From positions 496,001-560,000 of the forward strand of contig CANLDL010000002.1 of NCBI GenBank assembly GCA_947489425.1: 64,000 nt of DNA, given 5' to 3'. The notes beneath the pieces are model-generated. The model did no database searches. It was given only the letters and a program-made list of their open reading frames with translations, and had not been told where the DNA came from. The position numbers were made by a program, and so were the translations under genes. Of this stretch, positions 9,119-18,702 are shown piece after piece (position 1 is the first letter of the stretch; each line of letters opens with the position of its first letter). This stretch comes from an uncultured Pseudomonadales bacterium. GTDB taxonomy: Bacteria; Pseudomonadota; Gammaproteobacteria; Pseudomonadales; Cellvibrionaceae.

Positions 9119-11434
9119 GTGAAATTAACAACACTTAACAACAAAATACTCATACTAGTGACAGGCCTGCTTTGCCTTACGTCATTTATTATTATACTTT
9201 TTGTGTGGTTTGCCACATCTAAACATGCTGAAACTCAATTAGAACGTGAATTAGATATCGCAGAAGAGATTTTTAAACGCATTTTTAAAAGCAGAGAAGA
9301 TCAGCTCTACAATTCTGCGCTTGTACTAACTGATGACTTCGGCTTCAAACAATCCATTGCCACAAAAGATAAGAACACGATAGCCAGTGTTTTAAAGAAC
9401 CACAGCGAGCGTATATCAGCCGATTTAATGACGGCTATCGATTTGGATGGCAACATAATTTCCAGTACTTCGAACTCATTTTTAGCTAAAAAAACATTCC
9501 CGAATAAAGAGCTTATCGACGCTGCCATAAGAGATGGCGGTGCAATATCATTCTTACAATTCAATCAAACTTTATATCAAATAATTTTACTCACAGTCGA
9601 TGCACCAGAGCCAATTGCTATCGCTCAACTAGGATTTGAAGTCGACAAAGAGCTTATTAACAGCCTAAAAGATTTAACCAAATTAGATATTATTGTTGAG
9701 TCTGCAAAAACAGACAGCAATCCTCTCTTTATTAGTTCACTAAACAAAGAAGAGACCCAGAGAATATCAGCCACTAATGACAATAGCATGAATATAGATT
9801 TAGCATCTATAATTCAGCGAGACCATTTTATATCGAAAAAATTTAGCCTACTCGACACCAAAGAGCTTAGTATTTCTATTTTATTAGCCGAAAATATAGA
9901 TAAATTATTCTCTGAGTTTCACGATCTGCAATACAAAATTATTATTACCACACTAATTGCTCTTACAATTTCACTGTTAGCTGTCGCTGTATTCTCCAAG
10001 CACCTAACCCTACCGCTTTCTATACTGGCAAAAAAAACTCACCGCATAGCCGATGGCCAATACGACAACCAAATCGATATAAAAGCCAACTCAAGAGAGA
10101 TTGATGAACTGCTTAGCTCTTTTAAGACGATGCAAACAAAGATACATAACAGAGAAGCAAAAATCCTTTATCAGTCAAATCATGACCGACTAACAGGATT
10201 GCTTAATCGTTTTGGCATGCAAGAAATCATTAACAAACGAAGCAGCTCGCAGCCAGATTTCTCTATTATTGGCATACGGATAAATGATTACCGTAATATT
10301 AGAGACACATTTGGTTATAGCAGTGGCGACGAGTACATTAAAACTTTATCAAACCGTGTACTAAAAATCACAAACATTGCCGCCAAAATAAGTACCAATG
10401 AAATATTATTGTTTATAACAGGCTGTATTGATAAAGATACGGAAAAAAATATACAAGAGTCCTTACGTCGAGATATTTTAGTCGATGGTATTGAAATACG
10501 CCCCAACTTAGCACTGGGGTCGGTATTATGTGACAACATCGATACAAAAGAAAACTTATTTCGCAGAGTCACAATGACATTAGACAAAGCGGTATCAGAG
10601 CCAGATAACATTATTCATTACAGCAATGCGATCGAAGAAGAATATCTGACACGATTAAATATTTTAAACTTACTAAAAAGTGCACTACATGATAATCCAG
10701 ATGAATTTTCAATAGCCTATCAGCCAAAGCTACACGTAGGCAGCAATACCATAAGTAAAGCAGAAGCACTGCTACGATGGAACAACCCAACTATTGGCTT
10801 TGTCTCCCCAGAAGTTTTTATCCCTATGGCGGAACAAGCAGGGCTAATTCAAATGATCACTAAGATGGTGATTAAAAAAGTATTTTCACAAATAACCAAA
10901 TGGCAAAAAAAAGGCAAAAACTACCAGATAGCCATCAATTTATCCGTACACGATATTAAAGACACAGAATTACTTGCTTTTATCAAAAATCAATTGGAAG
11001 AGTATCAAATAACGACCAATTGTATTTCATTTGAAATAACTGAAAGTGACTTGATGGACGACCCAAAACAAGCAGCGAAGAATCTGTGCGAATATAGGAA
11101 TGCTGGATTCTCTTTATCCATTGATGATTTCGGCACTGGCCACTCATCACTATCCTACCTTAAAAACATGCCCATCAACGAATTAAAAATTGACAAAAGT
11201 TTTATTTTAAAAGTAGACAAAAACCCTGAAGATAGAAACATTGTTCAAACGATTATATCTCTAGCAAAAATGTTTGACCTACAAGTTGTAGCCGAGGGTG
11301 TTGAAAACAGTGAATCTCTAGAATTATTAAATGCATGGGGCTGTGACTGGATACAAGGTTATTACATTAGTAAACCTCTACACGCCGATGACTTTTTGGA
11401 TTTCTTACACCAAGAAGAAAAGCAATATGGTTAA
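9119..11434 (+). CDS. HAMP / degenerate GGDEF / EAL phosphodiesterase with periplasmic sensor
   Basis: This 771-residue protein starts with GTG directly after the previous stop codon. Order: membrane helix (~10-33), periplasmic region (~34-273, Cache-like by position), second helix (~274-296), HAMP (~297-350), GGDEF-like domain (~360-505), EAL domain (~520-765). The GGDEF half keeps LTGLLNRFG, but the catalytic signature is replaced by ISTNEILLF, so cyclase activity should be lost. The EAL half is complete: KAEALLRWNNP, INLSVHD, FEITESDLMDD, IDDFGTGHSS, LKIDKSFI, VVAEGVEN. It is therefore most likely a c-di-GMP phosphodiesterase whose periplasmic sensor may read the state of the coupled cupredoxin-like protein (inference). 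Confidence 0.88.
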   Translation: MKLTTLNNKILILVTGLLCLTSFIIILFVWFATSKHAETQLERELDIAEEIFKRIFKSREDQLYNSALVLTDDFGFKQSIATKDKNTIASVLKNHSERISADLMTAIDLDGNIISSTSNSFLAKKTFPNKELIDAAIRDGGAISFLQFNQTLYQIILLTVDAPEPIAIAQLGFEVDKELINSLKDLTKLDIIVESAKTDSNPLFISSLNKEETQRISATNDNSMNIDLASIIQRDHFISKKFSLLDTKELSISILLAENIDKLFSEFHDLQYKIIITTLIALTISLLAVAVFSKHLTLPLSILAKKTHRIADGQYDNQIDIKANSREIDELLSSFKTMQTKIHNREAKILYQSNHDRLTGLLNRFGMQEIINKRSSSQPDFSIIGIRINDYRNIRDTFGYSSGDEYIKTLSNRVLKITNIAAKISTNEILLFITGCIDKDTEKNIQESLRRDILVDGIEIRPNLALGSVLCDNIDTKENLFRRVTMTLDKAVSEPDNIIHYSNAIEEEYLTRLNILNLLKSALHDNPDEFSIAYQPKLHVGSNTISKAEALLRWNNPTIGFVSPEVFIPMAEQAGLIQMITKMVIKKVFSQITKWQKKGKNYQIAINLSVHDIKDTELLAFIKNQLEEYQITTNCISFEITESDLMDDPKQAAKNLCEYRNAGFSLSIDDFGTGHSSLSYLKNMPINELKIDKSFILKVDKNPEDRNIVQTIISLAKMFDLQVVAEGVENSESLELLNAWGCDWIQGYYISKPLHADDFLDFLHQEEKQYG

Positions 11435-12302
11435 ATATTTTATTAATAAAGTAATTGCTAGCTACTATCTAGCAATTATTACTATGAGCTTACTCAGTCA
11501 TTTAGTATTTACTGAAGCAGTGCATGCAGCAGATGGAAAATTAATATCAACAACAGGCGTTACGCAGGTAGAAGGTACTGGGGGTAGCGGAATTGTGCCA
11601 TGGGCAACATTATCTGGCTATGATAGCCGAGAACAAATATCGGCCAATGCATTTATCTCCAGAGCTAACGTCGATGACTACGAACTAGATATTATTGGCC
11701 TATCGGCCAGTTTTTACGATAGGGTCGAAGTTAGCCTAGCACAACAAAAATTTACTATTGATGCTACTGGCGACAAAATAGAGCAAGACATTATTGGAGC
11801 CAAAGTAAGATTATATGGAGATGTAGTTTACAGTCCCTGGCCCCAAATTAGCGCAGGAGTCCAGCACAAGATTCTTAAAGATTCTGCAGTAGCCGACGCA
11901 CTAGGTGCCAACAATAGTGATCGCGGCACTGATGTTTATTTATCACTAACTAAGGTACACCTTGGTGCAGTATTCGGGTTCAATGCTTTATGGAACACCA
12001 CATTTCGCTACACAAATGCCAACCAATTGGGCTTACTTGGATTTGGTGGCACTAATGACAATCGTGAAATTGTACTAGAAGCCTCGGCAGCCGTTTTATT
12101 AAGCCGCCATTTAGCGATTGGCATCGACTATAGGGAAAAGCCTGACAACCTAGATACAAGCGAAGACGATTGGAAAAATTTATTTATCAGTTATTCTCCC
12201 AATAAATCCATCAGCTTAACAGCTGCTTGGCTTAGATTAGGCTCAATCGCAGGGGTTGATAACCAAGACGGTATTTATTTATCACTGACAGGGCACTTCT
12301 AG
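11427..12302 (+). CDS. DUF3034 family secreted or outer-membrane protein
   Basis: The likely start is the ATG at 11427, overlapping the end of the EAL gene by 8 bases. It gives a 291-residue protein with a signal peptide ending near VHAADGK. The mature part begins with TGVTQVEGTGGSGIVPWATL and YDSREQISANAFIS, the hallmark of DUF3034, and has alternating amphipathic strands ending in SLTGHF with a terminal Phe, which fits an outer-membrane beta-barrel. No biochemical function is established for the family. Overlap with the EAL gene and the cupredoxin upstream argue for one operon. Confidence 0.8.
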   Translation: MVKYFINKVIASYYLAIITMSLLSHLVFTEAVHAADGKLISTTGVTQVEGTGGSGIVPWATLSGYDSREQISANAFISRANVDDYELDIIGLSASFYDRVEVSLAQQKFTIDATGDKIEQDIIGAKVRLYGDVVYSPWPQISAGVQHKILKDSAVADALGANNSDRGTDVYLSLTKVHLGAVFGFNALWNTTFRYTNANQLGLLGFGGTNDNREIVLEASAAVLLSRHLAIGIDYREKPDNLDTSEDDWKNLFISYSPNKSISLTAAWLRLGSIAGVDNQDGIYLSLTGHF

Positions 12303-12345
12303 TCTAATATCACTTGGCCAAAAAAGGATACATAAGGTAAAAGTC

Positions 12346-12756
12346 ATGAAACTCATCATTCTCTTAGCATTAACATTACTGATTAGCTGCGCCAGCCAAC
12401 CTAGTAACTTATATAACAAAATCGGGGGAGAACAAACCATAGAGAGAATAGCAACTCACTTTGTCGATGAAATTGGCAATGATGAAATAATCGTGGCCTA
12501 TTTTGAAAAATCAAATGTGGATAGATTTCATCAATCATTCAAAATTCATCTGTGCTCTCTAATCGATGGGCCCTGCAAATATGAAGGCGATGATCTAAAA
12601 GAAGTACATCGAGGAATGAATATTACCGAAGGTGACTTTAACCGAATAGTCGACTTGCTTATTAACGCAATGAGAACAGCAGGACTAACTCACAGAGAAA
12701 GAAATCGGGTACTAGCGAGAGTAGCACCCTTTAGAGGAGAAATAATTTACCAATAA
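12346..12756 (+). CDS. Lipoprotein group 1 truncated haemoglobin
   Basis: This 136-residue protein combines a lipoprotein signal (LLIS then Cys15) with a group 1 truncated globin fold: LYNKIGGEQTIERIATHFVD, the A/B region, then FKIHLCSLIDGPCKYEGDD and the segment EVHRGMNIT, whose His88 matches the proximal haem ligand of group 1 globins. The lipobox predicts a membrane-anchored globin facing the periplasm, unlike the usual cytoplasmic location. It follows the DUF3034 gene by 43 bases. Possible roles are binding of O2, NO or haem outside the cytoplasm (inference). Confidence 0.85.
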   Translation: MKLIILLALTLLISCASQPSNLYNKIGGEQTIERIATHFVDEIGNDEIIVAYFEKSNVDRFHQSFKIHLCSLIDGPCKYEGDDLKEVHRGMNITEGDFNRIVDLLINAMRTAGLTHRERNRVLARVAPFRGEIIYQ

Positions 12757-12782
12757 AATACACTTACGTCTGTAAGATAAAA

Positions 12783-13283
12783 TCACTTAGCAACGCGCAT
12801 AGAAATAATTTTATCGGGGTTTCTTGGCGGCTCACCACGCTTAATCTTATCGACAAACTCCATTCCACTAACAACACGACCCCACACAGTATATTTATTA
12901 TCTAAAAATGAAGCATCTTTAAACACAATAAAAAATTGGCTGTCAGCAGAGTTGGGCCGAGAAGAGCGCGCCATAGAAACAGCACCGCGCGTATGTCTCT
13001 CGCTATTAAATTCAGCCTTTAGCTTTTTGCCAGAACCACCTCGGCCAGTACCAGTTGGGTCACCAGTTTGCGCCATAAAACCTTCGATAACACGGTGAAA
13101 CACAATACCATCATAAAATCCTTCTTCAGCCAATTCCTTAATACGAGCAACATGCTTAGGCGCTTTCTCAGGCAGCAATTCAATCTCGACCATACCATCT
13201 TTTAACTCTAACAATAGTTTCTCTGCATAGGCAGGGCTAATTAAGAATAAGCTCCATACAAAAATGGCTATAATTTTTTTCAT
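12783..13283 (-). CDS. Periplasmic cyclophilin-type peptidyl-prolyl isomerase
   Basis: A 166-residue cyclophilin with a cleavable signal peptide (MKKIIAIFVWSLFLISPAYA). The catalytic core is visible: FHRVIEGFMAQTGDPTGTGRGG, then ADSQFFIVFKD and LDNKYTVWGRVVSGM. The length fits a minimal cyclophilin domain. PpiA-type enzymes catalyse proline isomerisation during folding of exported proteins. It is convergent with the globin gene (26 bases) and 42 bases downstream of the MscS-type gene on the same strand, so those two may share a transcript. Confidence 0.92.
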   Translation of the reverse strand: MKKIIAIFVWSLFLISPAYAEKLLLELKDGMVEIELLPEKAPKHVARIKELAEEGFYDGIVFHRVIEGFMAQTGDPTGTGRGGSGKKLKAEFNSERHTRGAVSMARSSRPNSADSQFFIVFKDASFLDNKYTVWGRVVSGMEFVDKIKRGEPPRNPDKIISMRVAK

Positions 13284-13325
13284 TGCGAATCGTTCCTCGT
13301 GTTTAACTTATAAAATTGGTATGTG

Positions 13326-15002
13326 CTACTGCGCTGGCAGGTGATGCACTGTAACTTGTTGAAATGGAATTATCCATCCATGTTTATTAGCAATTTCAAC
13401 TGAACTCTTTTGAATAAAACGTTTCAATCTGTAATAGTCAGAGGCCAAATCACTCTTAAAGGTTGCGATAATACGAAAATCCAATGATGAGGCGGCAGCT
13501 AAGCTAAATTCGACGGTTAAAAACGTATTAAATTCATTATAGCTTGAGTCTCGCATTACCATCGCCAACTCTTCTTTATATACCTTTAGCACTTCATCGG
13601 TAATAATATTTTGGTACTGATAGTCCAGACCAAAAATCTCGTAAATAGAAAAACTACCCTTCGATAAATTTTGTGGGCGCCTAGCTAAAAAATCGAGAGT
13701 CTGATAGGTAAAAATAGATCCGCCGAAATCTAACTCAACCACATCAGCTGTTTGTCGAACAACTTCACCAAAAACTCCATCCTCAAGCAATACAATATTG
13801 CCAATACTCGTAGGGAACCAAGACTCATCAGCATGAGAAACTCGAGAGCTTAGGTTAACAATTTCGGTCAGAGGAACTCTCAGGCTACTACCTAATAACG
13901 GATTACTCAAGCGTGTATGCACATTGAGTTTACTAATACGCCAAGGCAAACCTCTAAAGATTATTCGCTCTCCTTGGCGAATAGAGCCCATATTCAGCAA
14001 TGCTTTTATCTCAATAATATAATCTGGCACAGTATCTTTAAGCGCCAAAATAATGCCCGCAATAATCAGTAGTGATATAACTAACAGTAGCCATTCACCA
14101 AAGGTGTAAAGCACAACAAAATAGGTAAGCACCATCAACATTACACCTAGAACGACACGACCAATAACAATAGCTCGCTCAACAAATACAGTGTCGTCAG
14201 GGTTTTTCCTGCGCAGCAGACGAATCGGGATCAACGACAATAGCCGAATACATTGATAAACAAAAAAAGCGGCTGCAATTGCAACAATAAAATGCAGCAG
14301 TATGCCAACAATAATCCCTGTAAAAATCTCCCCCAAGGTTGTCCAAATCGGGTTTTTAGATTCTTTTAGGCTTTCTAAATCTTTATTTAATAGAGATAAT
14401 TTTTGCCGCGCAGTATTCCTTCTCGAAGTAGCAGAATCAAGCAGCTCTTTGACTTCTTTTTTTAATGCCGCCCTAGATACCTGTTCGAGATTAGCTGTTA
14501 GATTATCAACCGCTTTACCTAATTCTTTTTCTCGTTTTTCCCAGTAGCTAATATCAGCTTCGAGCTTTTCTATTAAGCGGGGACGCTCGCTAATATCTCG
14601 CAACTGCTCGAGAAGTGGCTCAAAAATAAGCTCCAAATCTTTACGCCAGTCAAAATCTTTTTTATCAGCAGGAGGTTCTGTAAATAAAGTAACGCCATTG
14701 GTAGACAGGTCGACAATTTCACCTCTAACGCCAACAATAATATCATTTACTGCTTCTAACTCTTGCGTTAATTGGTCTTGTGTTAACTGATCTTGTTCTA
14801 TTTTTAAACGCTGACTGAGGCTTTTTTTCTCCTTCTCTTTTTCGTCCAGTATTTTATATAGACCTAGTAATTTTTGCTCAAATGTCAATTCAATCACTTC
14901 GACATCGATATCATCCTGAGCAATAGTGACCGGCACTTGCAAAAGTACAAAGCCATTGAAAAAGAGTAAAAATAGAATAAAGCGAGACACTAAAAATTTC
15001 AC
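13326..15002 (-). CDS. MscS-type mechanosensitive channel with N-terminal coiled coil
   Basis: This 558-residue membrane protein starts with a signal-like helix, then a long charged region rich in Glu, Lys and Leu (about 35-215) expected to form periplasmic coiled coils. Three to four membrane helices follow (about 220-320), then the MscS beta domain (GSIRQGERIIFRGLPWRISK, LGSSLRVPLTEIVNLSSR) and a cytoplasmic C-terminus. The pattern resembles the larger, MscK- or MscM-like proteins more than E. coli MscS. It releases solutes on hypo-osmotic shock by family inference; some relatives serve other transport roles. Confidence 0.78.
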   Translation of the reverse strand: MKFLVSRFILFLLFFNGFVLLQVPVTIAQDDIDVEVIELTFEQKLLGLYKILDEKEKEKKSLSQRLKIEQDQLTQDQLTQELEAVNDIIVGVRGEIVDLSTNGVTLFTEPPADKKDFDWRKDLELIFEPLLEQLRDISERPRLIEKLEADISYWEKREKELGKAVDNLTANLEQVSRAALKKEVKELLDSATSRRNTARQKLSLLNKDLESLKESKNPIWTTLGEIFTGIIVGILLHFIVAIAAAFFVYQCIRLLSLIPIRLLRRKNPDDTVFVERAIVIGRVVLGVMLMVLTYFVVLYTFGEWLLLVISLLIIAGIILALKDTVPDYIIEIKALLNMGSIRQGERIIFRGLPWRISKLNVHTRLSNPLLGSSLRVPLTEIVNLSSRVSHADESWFPTSIGNIVLLEDGVFGEVVRQTADVVELDFGGSIFTYQTLDFLARRPQNLSKGSFSIYEIFGLDYQYQNIITDEVLKVYKEELAMVMRDSSYNEFNTFLTVEFSLAAASSLDFRIIATFKSDLASDYYRLKRFIQKSSVEIANKHGWIIPFQQVTVHHLPAQ

Positions 15003-15103
15003 CTTGCTAGCAATAACTTATTATCAATAAACAGCAACAAAGTGAAAATCTTAACATAGAAAGAAAGCCCAAACCCAAAAGGTTTAGGCATAGAGCAGCT
15101 AAA

Positions 15104-16519
15104 TTAACACTCAATGATATTGATTGGGACTTCAATCACATTCACAGCAAGACCACCGCGAGAAGTCTCTTTATACTTGGTTTTCATATCACGTCCCGTC
15201 TCCTTCATTGTTTTGATCACTTTATCAAGTGATACAACATGAGAAGAACCATCTCGTTGCAGCGCCATACGTGCAGCATGGATTGCTTTAACCGAGGCAA
15301 CAGCGTTACGCTCGATGCAAGGCACCTGTACAAGCCCACCCACTGGATCGCAAGTTAAGCCCAAGTGGTGCTCCATTGCAATCTCAGCAGCATTCTCGAT
15401 TTGATTAGGTGTACCTCCCAACACTGCTGTTAAACCAGCCGCCGCCATCGAACAAGCAGAACCTACCTCCCCTTGGCAACCTACTTCCGCACCACTAATA
15501 GAGGCATTCTTTTTATACAACATACCCACAGCAGCAGCTGTTAATAAAAAGTCACGCACACCAACCTGATCAGCACCATCAATAAAGTCCATATAATAGT
15601 GCATCACTGCCGGAATAATGCCTGCAGCACCATTAGTAGGCGCCGTTACCATACGACCACCAGCAGCATTTTCTTCATTCACTGCAAGCGCATAAAGTGT
15701 TACCCAATCGAGAACCGCCAGTGGATCAGTTGCCTCCGCATAACGACCTTTTAGCTCATTATATAAGCCCGAGGCACGGCGTTTTACCTTTAGACCACCG
15801 GGCAATATACCCTCTTGCCCACAGCCACGAATAACACAAGCCTTCATAACCTCCCAAAGCTCATCGAGTTTGGCCCGCACATTTTCAAGGCTATCGTTGG
15901 CAAGCTCATTTTCCATCATTAATTCAGCAATGGTAAAATTATGCTCCTTACAAAGTGCTAATAACTCAGCACCCGAATCAAAGGGGTAAGGCTCTTTGCG
16001 GTCATCTTCCATAATGACGCCGTTCTCCGCCTCACTTTCATCCAGAATAAAGCCACCACCCACTGAGTAATAGGCACAGGCATCAATGACTTCGCCAGTA
16101 CTATCGTAAGCAGTAAAGCGCATACCATTAGCATGAAATGGCAGTGTTTTTCGACGATGTAAAACAATATCTTTTTCAATGGAAAACTTAATGGTTTTAC
16201 CTGTTTGCCCCCCTAGTAGATATAGGTGATTATTCGCTGTCACATCGGCAATAATATCATCGACTTTATCAACATCTACTGTGCTTGGTCTCTCACCCAT
16301 TAAGCCAAGAATGACCGCTTTAGGCGTACCATGGCCATTACCCGTAAGTCCTAGTGAACCAAACATTTCGGCTTTTATACGAACAATATCGTTAAGCTTA
16401 TTGGTTTTAGAGAGCTTAGCAGCAAACTGCTCGGCAGCTACCATAGGACCAACGGTGTGAGAACTCGACGGGCCTATGCCAATTTTAAAAAGATCAAAAG
16501 TACTGATGGTCATTGACAC
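15104..16519 (-). CDS. sdaA: L-serine ammonia-lyase (iron-sulfur, single chain)
   Basis: Deaminates L-serine to pyruvate and ammonia. The 471-residue protein has the N-terminal beta domain ([18 protein letters not shown]) and the C-terminal alpha domain with the iron-sulfur cysteines in [19 protein letters not shown] and [19 protein letters not shown]. Both domains are fused, as in gammaproteobacterial SdaA. It lies downstream of ald on the same strand, but a hairpin between them suggests separate transcripts. With ald and gcvHTP it makes a local set for serine, alanine and glycine breakdown. Confidence 0.95.
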   Translation of the reverse strand: MSMTISTFDLFKIGIGPSSSHTVGPMVAAEQFAAKLSKTNKLNDIVRIKAEMFGSLGLTGNGHGTPKAVILGLMGERPSTVDVDKVDDIIADVTANNHLYLLGGQTGKTIKFSIEKDIVLHRRKTLPFHANGMRFTAYDSTGEVIDACAYYSVGGGFILDESEAENGVIMEDDRKEPYPFDSGAELLALCKEHNFTIAELMMENELANDSLENVRAKLDELWEVMKACVIRGCGQEGILPGGLKVKRRASGLYNELKGRYAEATDPLAVLDWVTLYALAVNEENAAGGRMVTAPTNGAAGIIPAVMHYYMDFIDGADQVGVRDFLLTAAAVGMLYKKNASISGAEVGCQGEVGSACSMAAAGLTAVLGGTPNQIENAAEIAMEHHLGLTCDPVGGLVQVPCIERNAVASVKAIHAARMALQRDGSSHVVSLDKVIKTMKETGRDMKTKYKETSRGGLAVNVIEVPINIIEC

Positions 16520-16555
16520 ACACCTTTATTATTTTTTATTGATTTAAAACGTAAA

Positions 16556-16584
16556 TAGGCAGCTGTTTACGCAACAGCTGCCTA
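16556..16584 (-). terminator. 12-bp inverted repeat between ald and sdaA
   Basis: Perfect arms TAGGCAGCTGTT and AACAGCTGCCTA surround a 5-base loop. On the minus strand it lies about 160 bases after ald and about 40 before sdaA, followed by a T-rich run. It could terminate ald transcripts or attenuate sdaA; an operator is also possible. Confidence 0.55.
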
Positions 16585-16744
16585 CCGTAGTGTACTCATA
16601 ATAGAGCAATAAAATAGATCCACTTTATCTGATTTGATTGCCACAAAGGCCTATTGACCATACCCTAAAAATGATAATTAAGGCATGGTCGCCTTCTGAC
16701 TAGCAGTAGCACTTCCCTTTTCTGCCATCACTTAGCCCAGATGT

Positions 16745-17860
16745 TTACGCAACAATCGATTGCGGGCTCACAAAGTCGTAGCCAAGGTTAGTCGCCACTG
16801 GCCCGTTAGTGACCTGACCGCGATGTACATTTAAGCCATTTAATAAATGCTTATCGTCGGCACAAGCTTGCTTCCAGCCTTTCTCAGCAAGTGCAATAAT
16901 GTATGGCAAAGTTGCATTATTCAACGCAAAAGAAGAGGTTCTCGCAACACCGCCAGGCATATTCGCCACACAATAGTGAACAACATCACCCACCATATAA
17001 GTAGGATCTTGATGAGTTGTCGCTTTTGATGTTTCAAAACAACCACCTTGATCAATAGCAACATCAACCACAACAGCACCTGGTTTCATGTTATCGATCA
17101 TCTTTTTGGTAACCAATTTAGGTGCAGCAGCACCTGGTACCAATACCGCACCAATAACAAGGTCAGCGGCAGCAACATACTCTTTTAACGATTCACCCGT
17201 TGAGTAAACCATTTGTGCAGATGCACCAAACTGTGCATCTAAACGGCGAAGTGAATTGATGTTGTTATCTAAAATTGTCACCTGTGCACCCATACCAATG
17301 GCCATTTGTGCAGCATTACTACCCACAACACCACCACCAATAATTGCAACTTTAGCGGGTGCTACTCCGGGTACGCCAGCTAATAAAACACCACGGCCGC
17401 CTTGTGCTTTTTCAAGCGAATGAGCACCTGCTTGAATTGACATCCTACCAGCTACCTCTGACATTGGTGCCAATAATGGCAACATACCAGAATCTGAGGT
17501 AACGGTTTCGTAAGCAATACAGATAGCATCACTGTTAACCAAGTCTTTGGTTTGCTCTGGGTCCGGAGCCAAATGTAAATAGGTAAACAATACTTGGCCA
17601 GAACGTAACTTAGCACGCTCTTCAGCTAGCGGCTCTTTCACCTTAACAATCATATCTGCCTCGGCAAATACTTGATCTGCGTCGGCGGCAATCGTTGCAC
17701 CTACAGCAATGTAGTCTTCATCACTAAAACCAATACCCACACCTGCACCTGCTTGTACAAGTACTTCGTGACTTCGACGAGTTAACTCTTTAACCGATGC
17801 AGGCACCATGCCTACGCGATATTCATGATTTTTTATTTCTTTAGGTACACCAATCTTCAT
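16745..17860 (-). CDS. ald: Alanine dehydrogenase
   Basis: NAD-dependent L-alanine to pyruvate plus ammonia. I chose the ATG at 17860 (371 residues) because GAGGAG lies 7 bases upstream and the protein then begins MKIGVPKEIKNHEYRVGMVP, the family N-terminus; an upstream TTG adds only five residues. The dinucleotide site is GGGVVGSNAAQMAIGMG (about 170), and conserved positions include YLHLAPDPEQT and DVAIDQGGCFETS. It is divergent from an Lrp/AsnC regulator, the usual arrangement for alanine-responsive control. Confidence 0.96.
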   Translation of the reverse strand: MKIGVPKEIKNHEYRVGMVPASVKELTRRSHEVLVQAGAGVGIGFSDEDYIAVGATIAADADQVFAEADMIVKVKEPLAEERAKLRSGQVLFTYLHLAPDPEQTKDLVNSDAICIAYETVTSDSGMLPLLAPMSEVAGRMSIQAGAHSLEKAQGGRGVLLAGVPGVAPAKVAIIGGGVVGSNAAQMAIGMGAQVTILDNNINSLRRLDAQFGASAQMVYSTGESLKEYVAAADLVIGAVLVPGAAAPKLVTKKMIDNMKPGAVVVDVAIDQGGCFETSKATTHQDPTYMVGDVVHYCVANMPGGVARTSSFALNNATLPYIIALAEKGWKQACADDKHLLNGLNVHRGQVTNGPVATNLGYDFVSPQSIVA

Positions 17861-18058
17861 TTTTATACTCCTCAATAATGCGGCTTAGGCCACACAAATA
17901 ACGACCAATATAGTCAAATCAATATTGCCGATATTATAATGAGGATTAAAAGTCGATTTATCTTTTATTCAATCAACTGTAGTGTTTTATGCTTTAACAG
18001 TTAAAAAATTAAGTCAATTAGACTAAAATATACGATTAATTAGTTTATTGAGACAGCC
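17861..18058. promoter_or_regulatory. Divergent ald / Lrp-family control region
   Basis: This AT-rich 198-base gap separates ald and the Lrp-type gene. It holds AATAT-TGCCG-ATATT at 17931-17945 and repeats of the form AATTAG near the regulator start, which resemble loosely conserved Lrp-family sites. Control of both genes by the regulator is inferred from the divergent layout. Confidence 0.4.
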
Positions 18059-18556
18059 ATGCCTGATAAAAACAACTCTAATTTAGACAAAATAGACCGT
18101 AAAATACTACGTGAGCTACAGCTCAATAGCCGTATTGCCAATGTTGAACTTGCAAGAAAAGTAGGCCTAAGTGCAACGCCATGCTTAAATAGAGTCAAAC
18201 GACTCGAAAAAATAGGCTGTATTGAACACTACACCATCAAAATTAACCCAGACTTTGTCGACGCCAAACTACTGGCCTATGTGGAACTGCGGCTCGATAG
18301 AACATCACGCAACGTCTTTAGTAACTTTCGTACAGTGGTACGGAAGTTACCTGAAGTCATGGAGTGCCACTTAGTATCGGGAGATTATGATTATTTATTA
18401 AAGGCACGCGTAAAAGATATGCACGCCTACCGAAAACTGTTAGGCGAGACATTACTTGCACTCCCCCATGTAAATTCATCGCGTTCATATATGGTGATGG
18501 AAGAAGTTAAAGATACCGAAATGATCGCCATTCCTGAACCCACAGAAAACAACTAA
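18059..18556 (+). CDS. Lrp/AsnC family regulator, probably of alanine dehydrogenase
   Basis: This 165-residue protein has an N-terminal winged helix (LDKIDRKILRELQLNSRIAN, ELARKVGLSATPCLNRVKRL) and a C-terminal RAM ligand-binding domain (VMECHLVSGDYDYLLKARV). Such proteins form octamers that sense amino acids. The divergent ald gene points to alanine-responsive control (AldR-like), although a global Lrp role cannot be excluded because the family core is very similar. The ATG at 18059 is the only sensible start. Confidence 0.9.
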   Translation: MPDKNNSNLDKIDRKILRELQLNSRIANVELARKVGLSATPCLNRVKRLEKIGCIEHYTIKINPDFVDAKLLAYVELRLDRTSRNVFSNFRTVVRKLPEVMECHLVSGDYDYLLKARVKDMHAYRKLLGETLLALPHVNSSRSYMVMEEVKDTEMIAIPEPTENN

Positions 18557-18702
18557 TCGTAAGAGAGCACAGCAATAAGCAAAAACAAGAAATATAAATA
18601 TCGACAGTCTAATCAACAACCGATACTGTTGACGCTTTAAATTGGTAAAACCAGCCCAAACCCATTAAAAAACCATAACACTAAAACATAGGAAAGCACA
18701 TC

